This document shows positions 36,523-46,824 of a stretch of DNA of 62,483 nucleotides, in pieces. Each line of letters begins with the position of its first letter. Within the stretch, counting starts at the first letter, position 1. This stretch comes from Xanthobacteraceae bacterium (GTDB lineage: Bacteria; Pseudomonadota; Alphaproteobacteria; Rhizobiales; Xanthobacteraceae). The notes beneath the pieces were generated by a model. The model was not told the DNA's origin and searched no databases. It worked only from the letters and a program-made list of their open reading frames with translations. Made by a program: the position numbers and the translations under genes. The stretch lies in NCBI GenBank assembly GCA_019750915.1, contig JAIENY010000025.1:1-62483 (forward strand), written 5' to 3'.

Positions 36523-38673
36523 TTACTCTGCCGCCGGCGCGTTCTCCCCCTCGGCCTTCTGCTTGGCCTCGAGGTCTTCACCCGTGGTCTGGTCGACCGC
36601 TCGCATCGACAGGCGGACCTTGCCGCGATCGTCGAGGCCGAGCAGCTTTACCTTCACCTTGTCGCCTTCCTTGACGACGTCGGAGGTCTTCTGCACGCGA
36701 TTGGCAGCGAGTTGGCTGATATGAACCAGTCCGTCCTTAGGACCGAAGAAGTTCACAAACGCACCGAACTCCATGACCTTGACGATAGTGCCGTCGTAGA
36801 TCTGGCCAACTTCCGGCTCCGAGGTGATCGACTTGATCCACTTGATCGCAGCGCGGATCGATTCACCGTTGGCGGAGGCGACCTTTACGGTGCCGTCGTC
36901 CTCGATGTTGATCTTGGCGCCGGTCTTTTCCACGATTTCGCGGATTACCTTGCCGCCGGTGCCAATCACGTCGCGGATCTTGTCGGTCGGGATGTGCAGC
37001 ACTTCGATGCGAGGCGCATGTTCGCCGAGCTCCGCACGCGCGGCAGTGAGGGCCTTCGCCATCTCGCCGAGAATGTGCAGACGGCCGTCCTTGGCCTGTG
37101 TCAGCGCCACCTTCATGATCTCTTCGGTGATGCCGGCGATCTTGATGTCCATCTGCAGCGAGGTCACGCCCTTCTCGGTGCCAGCCACCTTGAAGTCCAT
37201 GTCGCCGAGGTGGTCCTCGTCGCCGAGAATGTCGGAGAGAACTGCAAAGCGCTCGCCCTCGAGGATCAGGCCCATCGCGATGCCCGCAGTCGGCCGCTTC
37301 AGCGGAACGCCGGCGTCCATCAGTGCGAGCGACGAGCCGCAGACGGTTGCCATCGATGAGGAGCCGTTCGACTCTGTGATTTCCGAGACCACGCGCAGCG
37401 TGTACGGAAACTCATGATGCGGCGGCAGCACCGGACGGATCGCTCGCCAGGCGAGCTTGCCGTGACCGATTTCGCGACGGCCCGGCGAGCCGATGCGGCC
37501 CGTTTCACCGACCGAGTAGGGAGGGAAGTTGTAGTGCAGCAGGAAGGTTTCTTTATAGGTGCCAGACAGCGAGTCGATGAACTGCTCGTCCTCGGCGGTG
37601 CCGAGCGTGGTGACGACCAGCGCCTGGGTTTCGCCACGGGTGAACAGCGCCGAACCGTGAGCACGCGGGAGCACGCCGACTTCAGCGACGATCGGACGCA
37701 CGGTCTTCAGATCGCGGCCGTCGATCCGCTTGCCGGTGTCGAGGATGTTCCAGCGCACGATCTTGCCTTCGACTTCCTTGAAGACGCCGAGGACACGCAG
37801 CTTCTCATAACGGTGCTCGCCGCCGTCGGGGAAGAAATGCGCGAGCATCTTTTCCTTGGCGACGCCCACCGCCGCGTAGCGATCCTGCTTAACCGGGATG
37901 GCGTAGGCCTTGCGCAGGTCCTGCTCGACGACGCCGAGAATCTCCTTCTCGAGTGCCTCGTTGACGGTGGCGACAACGTCGCGCGGCTCCTTGGCGGCTT
38001 TCTCGGCGAGTTCGATGATCGCCTTGAGCACCGGCTGGAAATGCTTGTGGCCGAACATCACGGCAGCCAGCATCACCTCTTCAGGCAATTCCTTGGCTTC
38101 CGATTCCACCATCAGCACGGCGGTTGCGGTGCCCGCGACGACGAGGTCGAGCTGGGTATCGGCCATTTCGTCGAGCGACGGATTGAGGATGAATTCGTCG
38201 TTGGCGAAAGCGACGCGTGCTGCGCCGACCGGTCCCATGAAGGGAACGCCGGAGAGCGTCAATGCCGCCGAAGCCGCGACCATGGCGACGATATCGGGAT
38301 CGTTCTCCATGTCGTGCGAGAGCGTGGTGACGATCACCTGCGTGTCACAGCGATACCCGTCAGCAAACAGCGGACGGATCGGACGATCGATCAGGCGGGA
38401 CACCAGCGTTTCCTTCTCGCTGGGGCGGCCTTCGCGCTTGAAATAGCCGCCGGGGATGCGGCCGGCTGCGAATGCCTTTTCCTGATAGTTCACGGTCAGC
38501 GGAAGAAAGTCGATGCCTTCCTTCGGCGTTTTGGCGGATACCACGGTCGCCATCACGATGGTCTCGCCGTAGGTGGCAATCACGGCGCCGTCAGCCTGAC
38601 GGGCGACCTTGCCGGTTTCCAGTTTGAGGGGACGTCCACCCCAGTCGATTTCGACGGAATGCTGATTAAACAT
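36523..38673 (-). CDS. pnp: Polynucleotide phosphorylase
   Basis: PNPase is the phosphorolytic 3'-5' exoribonuclease of the degradosome. The 716-residue product shows two RNase PH domains separated by a helical linker ([47 protein letters not shown]). A KH domain ([15 protein letters not shown]) and an S1 domain ([18 protein letters not shown]) follow, then an acidic tail. It is transcribed with rpsO upstream; the 285-base leader between them holds several stems. Confidence 0.98.
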   Translation of the reverse strand: MFNQHSVEIDWGGRPLKLETGKVARQADGAVIATYGETIVMATVVSAKTPKEGIDFLPLTVNYQEKAFAAGRIPGGYFKREGRPSEKETLVSRLIDRPIRPLFADGYRCDTQVIVTTLSHDMENDPDIVAMVAASAALTLSGVPFMGPVGAARVAFANDEFILNPSLDEMADTQLDLVVAGTATAVLMVESEAKELPEEVMLAAVMFGHKHFQPVLKAIIELAEKAAKEPRDVVATVNEALEKEILGVVEQDLRKAYAIPVKQDRYAAVGVAKEKMLAHFFPDGGEHRYEKLRVLGVFKEVEGKIVRWNILDTGKRIDGRDLKTVRPIVAEVGVLPRAHGSALFTRGETQALVVTTLGTAEDEQFIDSLSGTYKETFLLHYNFPPYSVGETGRIGSPGRREIGHGKLAWRAIRPVLPPHHEFPYTLRVVSEITESNGSSSMATVCGSSLALMDAGVPLKRPTAGIAMGLILEGERFAVLSDILGDEDHLGDMDFKVAGTEKGVTSLQMDIKIAGITEEIMKVALTQAKDGRLHILGEMAKALTAARAELGEHAPRIEVLHIPTDKIRDVIGTGGKVIREIVEKTGAKINIEDDGTVKVASANGESIRAAIKWIKSITSEPEVGQIYDGTIVKVMEFGAFVNFFGPKDGLVHISQLAANRVQKTSDVVKEGDKVKVKLLGLDDRGKVRLSMRAVDQTTGEDLEAKQKAEGENAPAAE

Positions 38674-38720
38674 TTTGTTTGTCTTTCATCGTTTTCGAAA
38701 CGACGGCAGCCAGACAAGAC

Positions 38721-38873
38721 AAAGGCCACGCGCAAGATTGCGAGACGTTACGCGCGATTGCCGCGTCAGCGTCCGGCGATCCTGCCATGGCCTTTGAAAT
38801 TGAAATGGCTGCCATTCTCTCGATGGTGCGGGCACTTCGCCCGTCAGCTCAGAAGCCGGATTGCTGCTGAGCA
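38721..38873 (-). promoter_or_regulatory. Structured pnp leader between rpsO and pnp
   Basis: The 285-base gap contains a long-range inverted repeat, AAAGGCCA (38721-38728) and TGGCCTTT (38788-38795). It encloses a small hairpin CGCAA-GA-TTGCG (38731-38742). A separate inverted repeat GCTCAG / CTGAGC lies at about 38848-38873. In E. coli the pnp leader is cut by RNase III and PNPase represses itself through this duplex. A similar role here is inferred from position and folding potential only. Confidence 0.4.
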
Positions 38874-38958
38874 TCTTCACGCGGGCAAGCCATGCTCCGC
38901 GTGATCGTACAGTGTGGCCGCAGCGCGAGGGATCCCGCGGCGACGGCAAGCGCGCCCT

Positions 38959-39228
38959 TCAGCGGCGGATGTTGTGCTTTTCGAGCAGCGCCTTGTAACG
39001 CGCTTCGTCCTTCTTCTTTACATAGTCGAGAAGGGAGCGGCGCGTGGAAACGAGCTTCAGGAGGCCGCGGCGGGAGTGGTTATCCTTGCCATGGGTCTTG
39101 AAGTGCTCGGTCAGATTGGTGATGCGTTCCGAGAGGATCGCAACCTGAACTTCCGGCGAACCAGTATCGCCGGTCTTGTTTGCATTCGTCTTGATGACTT
39201 CCGCTTTGCGTTCTGCGGTAATCGACAT
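38959..39228 (-). CDS. rpsO: 30S ribosomal protein S15
   Basis: S15 is a primary 16S rRNA-binding protein. The 89-residue product has all family features: [36 protein letters not shown], and the C-terminal [12 protein letters not shown] and [12 protein letters not shown]. It lies three bases after truB and upstream of pnp, the standard infB-rbfA-truB-rpsO-pnp order. Confidence 0.98.
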   Translation of the reverse strand: MSITAERKAEVIKTNANKTGDTGSPEVQVAILSERITNLTEHFKTHGKDNHSRRGLLKLVSTRRSLLDYVKKKDEARYKALLEKHNIRR

Positions 39229-39231
39229 CGG

Positions 39232-40308
39232 TCAAACACCTTCGTTGCGACCGGCACTCGCAGTGAGCCCGGTCAGGTTGAACACACGCTTGGGGATGAG
39301 TTCGCCATGGTCCTGTTCGGCGAGGGCGAGAAGCCTTCCTCCGACGGTGACATAGACTGTGCCGCTAAAATGGGGCGCATCCCGTCCGCGCAACAAAACC
39401 GCCTGGCCTCTTGCAAGCCTTGCGGCATCAGCCCGTGTGACGGCCAGTGCCGGGATGTCGTCCAGCGCGGTCTCAACGGGCAAAAGTGCGTCGGCGAGGC
39501 TACCCTCGCCAGACGCGGCTCTATCGCACAAACCCTCCAGTTCCGCCAGTGGAATCATGTCGTTCTCATCGAACGGGCCGCACTGGGTGCGGCGGAGGGC
39601 ACTGATATGGCCAAAGCAGCCGAGGAGGCGGCCCATGTCACGCGCCAGGGCCCGGACGTAGGTTCCCTTGCCGCATTCGGCCTCGAACACCGAATGATCC
39701 CTATCCGGCTGTTCTGTAAGAACTAATTCGTAAATTTCGACCGGACGGGCCTTCAGGTCTACGGTTTCGCCATCGCGGGCAAGGTCGTAGGCGCGCTCGC
39801 CCTGAATCTTGATAGCGGAGAACTGCGGCGGCACCTGTTCGATCACCCCCGTGAACCGGGGCAGCAGGGCCTCGATCTCTTCCACAGTGGGGCGGGCCTC
39901 GCTGGTGCGCGTCGGCTGACCCTCCACATCGTCGGTATCGCGCTCTTCGCCCCAGCGCACAGTGAAGCGATATCGCTTCCGGCCGTCCATCACATACGGC
40001 ACCGTCTTGGTGGCTTCACCAAGAGCAATGGGCAGGCCACCCGACGCCAGCGGATCCAGCGTCCCCGCATGGCCGACACGTTTGGCATTGAACAGACGTT
40101 TCAGCACCGCGACTGCATGAGTCGATGTCATGCCGACCGGCTTGTCGAGCACGACCCAGCCATGCACGTCGTTACGCACTCTCTTCTGCTGCTTGTTCGG
40201 GCGAGGCTTGCGCTCTCCGTCCGGCGCCGAAAATTTATTTTCAGGGGCGTTGTGCAATTCGTCGTTTTGCATCCCGTGCAGCGTGCCGGGAGAAGTCATT
40301 GTCGTCAT
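39232..40308 (-). CDS. truB: tRNA pseudouridine(55) synthase
   Basis: TruB makes pseudouridine 55 in the T-loop of tRNAs. The product has 358 residues. The catalytic Asp is in [12 protein letters not shown], followed by [17 protein letters not shown] and the conserved [15 protein letters not shown]. About 48 charged residues precede the first conserved motif [14 protein letters not shown], an N-terminal extension compared with E. coli TruB. The ATG overlaps the rbfA stop by four bases. Confidence 0.96.
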   Translation of the reverse strand: MTTMTSPGTLHGMQNDELHNAPENKFSAPDGERKPRPNKQQKRVRNDVHGWVVLDKPVGMTSTHAVAVLKRLFNAKRVGHAGTLDPLASGGLPIALGEATKTVPYVMDGRKRYRFTVRWGEERDTDDVEGQPTRTSEARPTVEEIEALLPRFTGVIEQVPPQFSAIKIQGERAYDLARDGETVDLKARPVEIYELVLTEQPDRDHSVFEAECGKGTYVRALARDMGRLLGCFGHISALRRTQCGPFDENDMIPLAELEGLCDRAASGEGSLADALLPVETALDDIPALAVTRADAARLARGQAVLLRGRDAPHFSGTVYVTVGGRLLALAEQDHGELIPKRVFNLTGLTASAGRNEGV

Positions 40309-40727
40309 TCGTCGTCCAAATCGTGTTTGAGGTCGCGCTGGACTGCGGGTGTTCGCAGTAATTTCTCGATCCGTTCTGCTTCGTCGAATCGTTCGTCGGC
40401 GCGGAAGCGAATATCAGGTGCGAATTTCAGGTTAACGCGATGTGCGATCTCGCCGCGGAGGAATTTCTTGTTGCGCTCAAGTGCGCCGATCACCTCATTG
40501 GTGTCCTGTCCGCCGAGCGGCATCACATAGATCGTCGCAAGTTTGAGATCGGGCGACATCTTCACTTCCGGCACGGTGACGATGTGTCCGGCGAGCGTGT
40601 TGTCGTGCACGCCGCCTTGCGCGAGAATGTCGGAGACAGCGTGGCGCACGAGTTCGCCGACCCGCAATTGCCGTTGCGAGCCGCCGGACGCGGATGATTG
40701 TGGTTTGCCGCGCTGATGACGGGGCAT
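40305..40727 (-). CDS. rbfA: Ribosome-binding factor A
   Basis: RbfA helps mature the 16S rRNA 5' end and is important for growth in the cold. The 140-residue protein has [18 protein letters not shown], the KH-like core [24 protein letters not shown] and [34 protein letters not shown]. It is coupled to truB by overlap and follows infB after a 165-base gap containing a palindromic repeat. Confidence 0.96.
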   Translation of the reverse strand: MPRHQRGKPQSSASGGSQRQLRVGELVRHAVSDILAQGGVHDNTLAGHIVTVPEVKMSPDLKLATIYVMPLGGQDTNEVIGALERNKKFLRGEIAHRVNLKFAPDIRFRADERFDEAERIEKLLRTPAVQRDLKHDLDDE

Positions 40728-40743
40728 GGCTATTCCTTCAAAT

Positions 40744-40851
40744 CGTCATGCCCGCGCTTGTCGCAGGCATCCGTGTCTTCTTGAGATAACAGCGAGACGT
40801 GGACGGCCGGACCACGACGCGCGAAGACGAACTTCGCGCTGTTGTCCGGCC
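40744..40851. repeat. Dispersed-type palindromic repeat between infB and rbfA
   Basis: This non-coding segment holds two stems. The first is ATGCCCGCG..TCGCAGGCAT (40748-40770, one mismatch). The second is a long stem, GGCCGGAC / GTCCGGCC (40805-40812 with 40844-40851) enclosing GCGCGAAG / CTTCGCGC. The opening CGTCATGCCCG resembles palindromic intergenic repeats I know from Bradyrhizobium and Rhodopseudomonas genomes. Copy number cannot be judged from this window. Confidence 0.6.
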
Positions 40852-40892
40852 ACGACGCCTGTTTTATTTCAACGCGCCCGTAAGGCTTGGAC

Positions 40893-43505
40893 TTACAAAG
40901 AGCGTTGAATGGTCTCGACGCGATAGCACTCGATCACGTCACCAGCACGCATGTCCTGGTAGTTCTCGAACGACATACCGCATTCCTGGCCCGAGACGAC
41001 TTCCTTGGCATCGTCCTTGAAGCGCTTGAGCTGGGACAGCTTGCCTTCGTGGATGACGACGTTGTCGCGGATCAGGCGAACATTGGCACCGCGCTCGACC
41101 GTGCCGTCGGTGACGCGGCAGCCGGCGATCTTGCCGACCTTGGAGATGTGGAAGACTTCCAGAACCTGCGCGTTGCCGAGCATGGTCTCGCGCAGCGTCG
41201 GCGCGAGCAGTCCCGACATGGCCTTCTTCACGTCATCCACGAGGTCGTAGATGATGTTGTAATAGCGGATCTCGATGCCGTCGCGTTTGGCGAGCGCGGC
41301 GGCTTCCTTATTGGCGCGGACGCTGAAGCCGATGATGACGGCATTGAAGCCGTCGGCCAATGTTACGTCAGATTCGGAAATGCCGCCGACGCCGGCGTGC
41401 AGAATGCGCGCGGCGACTTCATCGGTGCCGAGCTTCTCCAGCGAGCCGATGATGGCTTCCAGAGAACCCTGCACGTCCGCCTTGACGATCAGCGGGAACT
41501 CCTTGCGGCCCGAGGTCTTGAGCTGCGACATCATCTGTTCAAGCGAGCTGCGCATGCCGGACGTGCTGGCTGCGGACTTTTCACGCTTCTGATGCGCACG
41601 GTAGTCCGTAACCTGACGCGCACGTGCTTCGTTCTCAACCACGGCGAGACGGTCGCCGGCTTCCGGCGGACCATTGAAACCAAGCACTTCTACCGGCACG
41701 GAGGGTCCGGCTTCCTGGATGGTCTGACCCTGATCGTTGATCAGCGCGCGGACGCGGCCCATTTCGGCGCCTGCAACGATGATGTCGCCGACACGCAGCG
41801 TTCCGCGCTGAACCAGCACGGTTGCGACCGGGCCACGACCGCGATCGAGCTTGGCTTCGATCACCGTACCTTCGGCCGGACGATCCGGGTTGGTCTTGAG
41901 GTCGAGGATTTCGGCCTGCAGCGCGATCATCTCGAGCAACTTGTCGAGATTGGTCTTGTTCTTCGCCGACACTTCGACATCGACAACATCGCCGCCGAAG
42001 GACTCGACCTGAACCTCGTGCTGCAGCAGTTCGGTACGCACGCGCTCCGCCTTGGCATCGGGCTTGTCGATCTTGTTGATCGCCACGATCATCGGCACCT
42101 TGGCGGCCTTGGCGTGATTGATCGCCTCGATGGTCTGCGGCATCACGCCGTCGTCGGCGGCGACGACAAGAACGACGATGTCGGTGACCTTGGCGCCGCG
42201 CGCGCGCATGGCGGTGAACGCGGCGTGACCCGGCGTGTCAATAAAGGTGATCTTCTTGCCGCTTTCGGGCGAGGTGACCTGATAGGCGCCAATGTGCTGG
42301 GTGATCCCGCCAGCTTCGCCGCTCACCACGTTGGCGTGACGCAGAGCGTCGAGCAGCGAGGTCTTGCCGTGGTCGACGTGACCCATCACGGTGACGACCG
42401 GCGGACGCGGCGTGGTGTCGGACGCATGGTCCTCGGCCACGTCGAACAGGCCTTCTTCTACGTCGGACGCGGCAACGCGCTTGACGGTGTGACCCATTTC
42501 CTCGGCGATCAGCTGCGCGGTATCGGCGTCGATCACGTCGGTGATCTTGTACATCGCGCCCTGCTTCATCAGCAGGCGGATGACGTCTACCGCACGCTCC
42601 GCCATACGGTTGGCGAGTTCTTGGATCGCGATGGCCTCGGGGATGATCACCTCGCGAATGAGCTTTTCCTTCGGCTCGTTCGAAGCATGCCCCTTGAGAC
42701 GCTGGGTACGACGGCGGAACGAAGCGATCGACCGTTCCCGCACATCGTCGGCATTCAATGCCGTGGACAGGGTGAGGCGGCCGCGCTGTTTCGCCGGGCC
42801 AGGCTTTGCCGTGGGCTTCGGTGCGATCACCGGACGGGCAGGCCCGCCGCCGGGGCGGCGAACCATGCGGGGAGCTTCGTCATCATCCGATCCGTCCGCA
42901 GCGACAGCTGCGGGGCGTGCCGGAGCGGTCGCGGGACGAGTCGTTGCGGCCGGGGCTGCAGGTGCTGCCGTCTTCGCTTCGGTTTCTCCGAAACGCTTCT
43001 TGGCTTCCCGCTCGGCTTTCACTTTCGCTTCCGCCTCGACGCGATGACGCTCTTCCTCCGCCTTGCGGCGGGCTTCAGCGGCTTCGCGCTCCTGCTGTTC
43101 CTTGTATTCCTGGGTGTTGCGGCGGGCGGCCTCCGCCTCAGCAGCCCGGCGCTCGACTTCCTCGCGCTGTCGCGAGTCGGCCAGCGCATGGGCGCGAGCG
43201 CTCTGCTCGTCCTGGGTGAGGGTGCGAAGCACCACGCCAGAGCCGCGTTGCGGCTGAGGCTTTTGTGCAGGCCTGGCGACAGGCGCCGCAGGGGCGGGTG
43301 CTGCGGCAGGCGCAGGCGGTGCGGCATCGACCGCAGGGCCTTCGCCCGGCAGCCGGCGCTTGGTTCTCTTCTCGACCACCACCGACTTGCTGCGGCCGTG
43401 ACTGAAACTCTGGCGCACCACGCCGGTCTCTGTTCGCGGCTTCAGCGACAGAGTTTTCGTACCGACGCTCAGCGGTTTGTCGCCAGGATTTTTCGTATCA
43501 GCCAT
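40893..43505 (-). CDS. infB: Translation initiation factor IF-2
   Basis: IF-2 is the GTPase that brings initiator tRNA to the ribosome. The product has 870 residues. The long low-complexity N-terminal part is rich in Ala, Pro, Arg and Glu, with a charged coiled-coil-like stretch near 100-160. The G domain follows: G1 [13 protein letters not shown]2 with [11 protein letters not shown]3 DTPGHAAF, G4 NKIDKPDA. Domains II to IV follow, ending [16 protein letters not shown]. The first ATG, next to the [10 protein letters not shown] start, is accepted. Confidence 0.98.
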   Translation of the reverse strand: MADTKNPGDKPLSVGTKTLSLKPRTETGVVRQSFSHGRSKSVVVEKRTKRRLPGEGPAVDAAPPAPAAAPAPAAPVARPAQKPQPQRGSGVVLRTLTQDEQSARAHALADSRQREEVERRAAEAEAARRNTQEYKEQQEREAAEARRKAEEERHRVEAEAKVKAEREAKKRFGETEAKTAAPAAPAATTRPATAPARPAAVAADGSDDDEAPRMVRRPGGGPARPVIAPKPTAKPGPAKQRGRLTLSTALNADDVRERSIASFRRRTQRLKGHASNEPKEKLIREVIIPEAIAIQELANRMAERAVDVIRLLMKQGAMYKITDVIDADTAQLIAEEMGHTVKRVAASDVEEGLFDVAEDHASDTTPRPPVVTVMGHVDHGKTSLLDALRHANVVSGEAGGITQHIGAYQVTSPESGKKITFIDTPGHAAFTAMRARGAKVTDIVVLVVAADDGVMPQTIEAINHAKAAKVPMIVAINKIDKPDAKAERVRTELLQHEVQVESFGGDVVDVEVSAKNKTNLDKLLEMIALQAEILDLKTNPDRPAEGTVIEAKLDRGRGPVATVLVQRGTLRVGDIIVAGAEMGRVRALINDQGQTIQEAGPSVPVEVLGFNGPPEAGDRLAVVENEARARQVTDYRAHQKREKSAASTSGMRSSLEQMMSQLKTSGRKEFPLIVKADVQGSLEAIIGSLEKLGTDEVAARILHAGVGGISESDVTLADGFNAVIIGFSVRANKEAAALAKRDGIEIRYYNIIYDLVDDVKKAMSGLLAPTLRETMLGNAQVLEVFHISKVGKIAGCRVTDGTVERGANVRLIRDNVVIHEGKLSQLKRFKDDAKEVVSGQECGMSFENYQDMRAGDVIECYRVETIQRSL

Positions 43506-43539
43506 TCAACATCCAATCTCGTTCGGCGCACCACGACGC

Positions 43540-44223
43540 TCAGTTAGTTTTGTCCGTTTGGGCTCTCGCCTCGCTGTCCGCATGCCGGAAGCGCTCGAGG
43601 GTTTGCCAACGGGTCAAAAAGGTTTTGGTCGCAGGCCCTGAAAGCAGGGCAGCATGTATCACATTTGACCGGCCAAGCGCCAAATCCAATTCGTCGCCCG
43701 TAAAAGTCTCAATGGCGGGCGAAACCGGGCTGTCACCCGCTCCAGCCGCCCATTTTGCATCCAGCTTGCGGATTCCGTCTCGGGAGCCCTCGGCGGCATG
43801 GAGCAGCGCCACGGCCTGTCGGCCCGTGATCGCATCCTCCACCTTGCCAAAGCCCGAAACCACCGTGCCGGACTTGGCTGCTATTGCCAGCGCTTCCAGC
43901 GCACTGCGCGCCAGCAGCGTTTCGGTCAAGCCCGCCAGGTCGGGAGGAACGGTGACTGTCTTTTTGGAACTTTTGGCAAACCCCTTGGCAAACAAGGCCC
44001 GTCTAGCCGCCTCATTAACCGCATTTCGCGATAAAGACACCCAAAGGCCGCGGCCGGGCAGTTTTCGCCTGACGTCCGGCACGACCTCTCCCGTGGGCGC
44101 GACGACGAACCGGATCAGGTCATCAATGTCCTTCACCTGCCGGCTCACAACGCACATTCGCCCCGCCCCGGGCTTGGCCCGGGGACCGTGGTCGAGGTCC
44201 GTTGTGTCGGCGAGGGCGAACAT
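43540..44223 (-). CDS. RNA-binding protein: YlxR (DUF448) domain fused to an L7Ae-like domain
   Basis: A 227-residue protein encoded between nusA and infB. The N-terminal 90 residues form a YlxR/DUF448 domain (RMCVVSRQVKDIDDLIRFV, LPGRGLWVSLSR). After a linker, residues from about 95 show an L7Ae-type fold, and the tail carries LALGRSNVIHAALLSG. In Firmicutes YlxR and the L7Ae-like YlxQ are separate genes in this operon. The first 20 residues include HGPRAKPGAGRM, encoded by a GC-rich palindrome. Confidence 0.88.
   Translation of the reverse strand: MFALADTTDLDHGPRAKPGAGRMCVVSRQVKDIDDLIRFVVAPTGEVVPDVRRKLPGRGLWVSLSRNAVNEAARRALFAKGFAKSSKKTVTVPPDLAGLTETLLARSALEALAIAAKSGTVVSGFGKVEDAITGRQAVALLHAAEGSRDGIRKLDAKWAAGAGDSPVSPAIETFTGDELDLALGRSNVIHAALLSGPATKTFLTRWQTLERFRHADSEARAQTDKTN
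44166..44184. repeat. Palindrome inside the 5' end of the ylxR-like gene
   Basis: The perfect 8-bp arms CCCCGGGC / GCCCGGGG have a TTG loop inside coding sequence. The core CCGGGCTTGxCCCGG resembles the centre of the palindromic intergenic repeats of this bacterial group (compare 40744-40851). It may be an in-frame insertion fragment. Confidence 0.5.
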
Positions 44224-44237
44224 CGGTGGGCATACCC

Positions 44238-45842
44238 TTACGCCGGGTGATCTTCGGCCACCGGGGCTTCCTCGGCGGGCTTTGCGAGGTCAGCTTCGGT
44301 GATCCAGCCGGCCACCACGCGCGCGCGCATGACCATAGTTTCCGCGTCTTCGCGGGACAATTCGCCCGCATCGAGGAATCCGGCGTGCTTGACGGTTTCG
44401 CCGTCCTTGCGCTCGGTCCAGCCCACCAGATCGTCGGTGGCGCAGCCTGCAAGGTCTTCGACCGTCTTGATGTCGTTTTCGCCGAATTTCACCAGCATCT
44501 TGGCGGTGACGCCCGGGATATTCTTCAGCGAGTCGTCCACGCCCAGTTCCTTCCGCTTGGCTTCCAATTCAGCATCGAGATGCTCGAGATATTCACGCGC
44601 ACGATTTTGCAGTTCGGTCGCGGTTTCCTCGTCGAAACCTTCGATGCCCGCGAGCTCGCGCACATCCACCAGCGCCAACTCCTCAACCGAGGAGAAGCCC
44701 TCCGAAGCGAGCAGCTGGCCGACGACTTCATCGACGTTGAGCGCTTCCATGAACACACGCGTCGAATTCTCAAAATCGGCCTGGCGCCGTTCGGATTCTT
44801 CCTGCTCTGTCAGGATATCGATGTCCCACCCGGTCAATTGCGAGGCAAGACGCACGTTCTGGCCGCGACGGCCGATCGCAAGAGATAGTTGGGTATCCGG
44901 CACCACGACTTCAATACGCTCGCGGTCTTCGTCGATGACGACCTTGGCGACTTCCGCAGGCGCCAGAGCGTTGACAACGAAAGTGGCGATATCCGGCGAC
45001 CATGGGATGATATCGATCTTTTCGCCCTGCAATTCGGTGACGACCGCCTGCACGCGCGAGCCGCGCATGCCGACGCACGCGCCGACCGGATCGACCGAAG
45101 AGTCACGCGAAATCACGCCGATCTTGGCGCGCGAGCCCGGATCGCGAGCGACAGCCTTGATCTCGACAATGCCGTCATAGATTTCAGGCACTTCCTGCGC
45201 GAACAATTTCGCCATGAACTGCGGATGAGTGCGCGAGAGGAAAATCTGCGGTCCGCGCGTTTCACGCCGAACATCGAAGATGTAGGCGCGGACGCGATCG
45301 CCGTTGCGAAACAGTTCGCGCGGCAGCATTTCGTCGCGCCGGACAATGGCTTCGCCGCGGCCCAGATCGACAATCACGCTGCCGTATTCGACGCGCTTGA
45401 CGACGCCGTTGACGATTTCGCCGATGCGATCCTTGAATTCCTGATACTGGCGGTCGCGCTCGGCTTCGCGGACCTTTTGCACGATCACCTGCTTGGCGCT
45501 CTGGGCTGCGATACGGCCGTATTCCAGTGGCGGCAGCGTATCGGCGATGGTGTCGCCGATCTGCGCGCCGGGATTGGCCTTCTGCGCATCCTTGAGCGAG
45601 ATCTGGTTGGCCGCGTTCTCGACCTGATCAATCACCAGCATATGACGGGCCAGCGTGAGCTGGCCGGTCTTTGGGTTGATGTCGGCGTGCACGTCGGTCT
45701 CGGAGCCGTAACGGGCTCGCGCCGCCTTGGCGATAGCGTCTTCCATCGCCGCGATCACGATCCCGCGGTCGATCGACTTCTCACGCGCGACGGCATCGGC
45801 GATCTGCAGCAGTTCAAGTCGGTTGGCGCTGACAGCGGCCAT
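44238..45842 (-). CDS. nusA: Transcription termination/antitermination protein NusA
   Basis: NusA binds RNA polymerase and nascent RNA, tuning pausing and termination. The product has 534 residues: an N-terminal polymerase-binding domain, an S1 domain (NGVVKRVEYGSVIVDLGRGEAIVRRDEMLP), two KH domains (VGACVGMRGSRVQAVVTEL; LSLAIGRRGQNVRLASQLTGW), and C-terminal acidic repeats including a helix-hairpin-helix-like segment (IPGVTAKMLVKFGENDIKTVEDLAG). Two bases separate it from rimP. Confidence 0.98.
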   Translation of the reverse strand: MAAVSANRLELLQIADAVAREKSIDRGIVIAAMEDAIAKAARARYGSETDVHADINPKTGQLTLARHMLVIDQVENAANQISLKDAQKANPGAQIGDTIADTLPPLEYGRIAAQSAKQVIVQKVREAERDRQYQEFKDRIGEIVNGVVKRVEYGSVIVDLGRGEAIVRRDEMLPRELFRNGDRVRAYIFDVRRETRGPQIFLSRTHPQFMAKLFAQEVPEIYDGIVEIKAVARDPGSRAKIGVISRDSSVDPVGACVGMRGSRVQAVVTELQGEKIDIIPWSPDIATFVVNALAPAEVAKVVIDEDRERIEVVVPDTQLSLAIGRRGQNVRLASQLTGWDIDILTEQEESERRQADFENSTRVFMEALNVDEVVGQLLASEGFSSVEELALVDVRELAGIEGFDEETATELQNRAREYLEHLDAELEAKRKELGVDDSLKNIPGVTAKMLVKFGENDIKTVEDLAGCATDDLVGWTERKDGETVKHAGFLDAGELSREDAETMVMRARVVAGWITEADLAKPAEEAPVAEDHPA

Positions 45843-45844
45843 GG

Positions 45845-46621
45845 TTACTCTCCTTCAGTGGAATCGGTTGCGGCTTTGCGCTTTTTTTCATCAGCGGCCA
45901 GCCGGTGAGCCTTGGTATTTTGCGGCAAGGGCTTTGCCGCTTTTGACTTCAACTTTCTGTTCTTTGTCAGATCACGCCGTTCGCGGGCTTTCCGAGCATG
46001 TTCGGGGGCTTCGGGCAGAAGACCCTGGCTTTCAAGAAAATCGCGCTCGGCATCGCGGCCGCGGCGCATCGACTCGGCAATCAATTCATCGGTTAGCACC
46101 AGCCGTGCCTCGCTGATGCTCGAAAACGGAAGCGATACCTCGCTGTCCTGCTCGCCGCGGACATCGTCACGCAGCAGATCGATGTGATTTTCCGAAACAC
46201 CGCGCAGGACGCCGCGATAACGCTTGCGGCCCTCATGAGGAACCGAGAGGTCGATCTTGGCAAGATGGCCGACGTTGCGTTCGAAGTCCGAACGCCGCAC
46301 CAGTGGACGATCAATGCCGGGGGAAGAGATTTCCAGCCTGTAGGCCCGCTCAACCGGGTCGGCGACATCCATTACCGGAGACAATGCGCGCGAGATCGTC
46401 TCGCAATCTTCAATCAGCATGGTTCCGTCGGGCCGTTCCGCCATGATCTGAACGGTACAGCCGGCCTCTCCAGACAGGCGAATACGAACCAGCCGGTAGC
46501 CCAGCCCCTCGATCACGGGTTCCGCGACCGCTGCCACGCGCGCCGCGACACCCGGTTCTGTGACCAGGCGAGGCTCGGCCGAGGTTTCGGCGATATCGGA
46601 TGGCACGATGGTATCGATCAT
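45845..46621 (-). CDS. rimP: Ribosome maturation factor RimP
   Basis: RimP assists 30S subunit assembly. The 258-residue product has the core motifs [41 protein letters not shown] and a SH3-like C-terminal domain. It is about 100 residues longer than E. coli RimP because of a basic tail (from about residue 205), rich in Lys, Arg and Ala. It is the first gene of the rimP-nusA-ylxR-infB cluster. The 346 bases upstream hold a candidate promoter and terminator (46762-46860) and nothing else I can identify. Confidence 0.95.
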   Translation of the reverse strand: MIDTIVPSDIAETSAEPRLVTEPGVAARVAAVAEPVIEGLGYRLVRIRLSGEAGCTVQIMAERPDGTMLIEDCETISRALSPVMDVADPVERAYRLEISSPGIDRPLVRRSDFERNVGHLAKIDLSVPHEGRKRYRGVLRGVSENHIDLLRDDVRGEQDSEVSLPFSSISEARLVLTDELIAESMRRGRDAERDFLESQGLLPEAPEHARKARERRDLTKNRKLKSKAAKPLPQNTKAHRLAADEKKRKAATDSTEGE

Positions 46622-46761
46622 ATTGGCGAACAGTTGTCCCTTGATCTCAGCGCCTTCAGGACCTGCCTGACGGGGTACTTTGGAATTGCCGGGCCGAATA
46701 CAACGTCTAAAGGCACATCGATTTGGCGCGGCGGTCTGGCCTCAAACGGCAGGCAGGAGCT

Positions 46762-46796
46762 AATAAAAAAGAGCGGGTCCCGGGGGGGCCCACTCT
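46762..46796 (-). terminator. Strong terminator upstream of rimP (candidate attenuator)
   Basis: On the minus strand, AGAGTGGGCCC and GGGACCCGCTCT form a stem of 11 pairs with one mismatch and a 3-base loop, followed by six T residues. It stands 141 bases ahead of rimP and 30-60 bases after a candidate promoter on the same strand. No gene ends here, so it either terminates a small RNA or attenuates the rimP operon. Confidence 0.75.
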
Positions 46797-46824
46797 CCTA
46801 CGTGTTCGTATGAGATCATTAAGT

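Noticed and set aside
37414..38904. A 496-codon open frame antisense to pnp
   Set aside because: Same cause: codon-bias shadow of pnp, with unnatural composition.
40887..43547. An 886-codon open frame antisense to infB
   Set aside because: It is the mirror of infB in a high-GC genome. Its product is His/Asp/Arg-rich with no domain and no ribosome binding site, while infB is certain.
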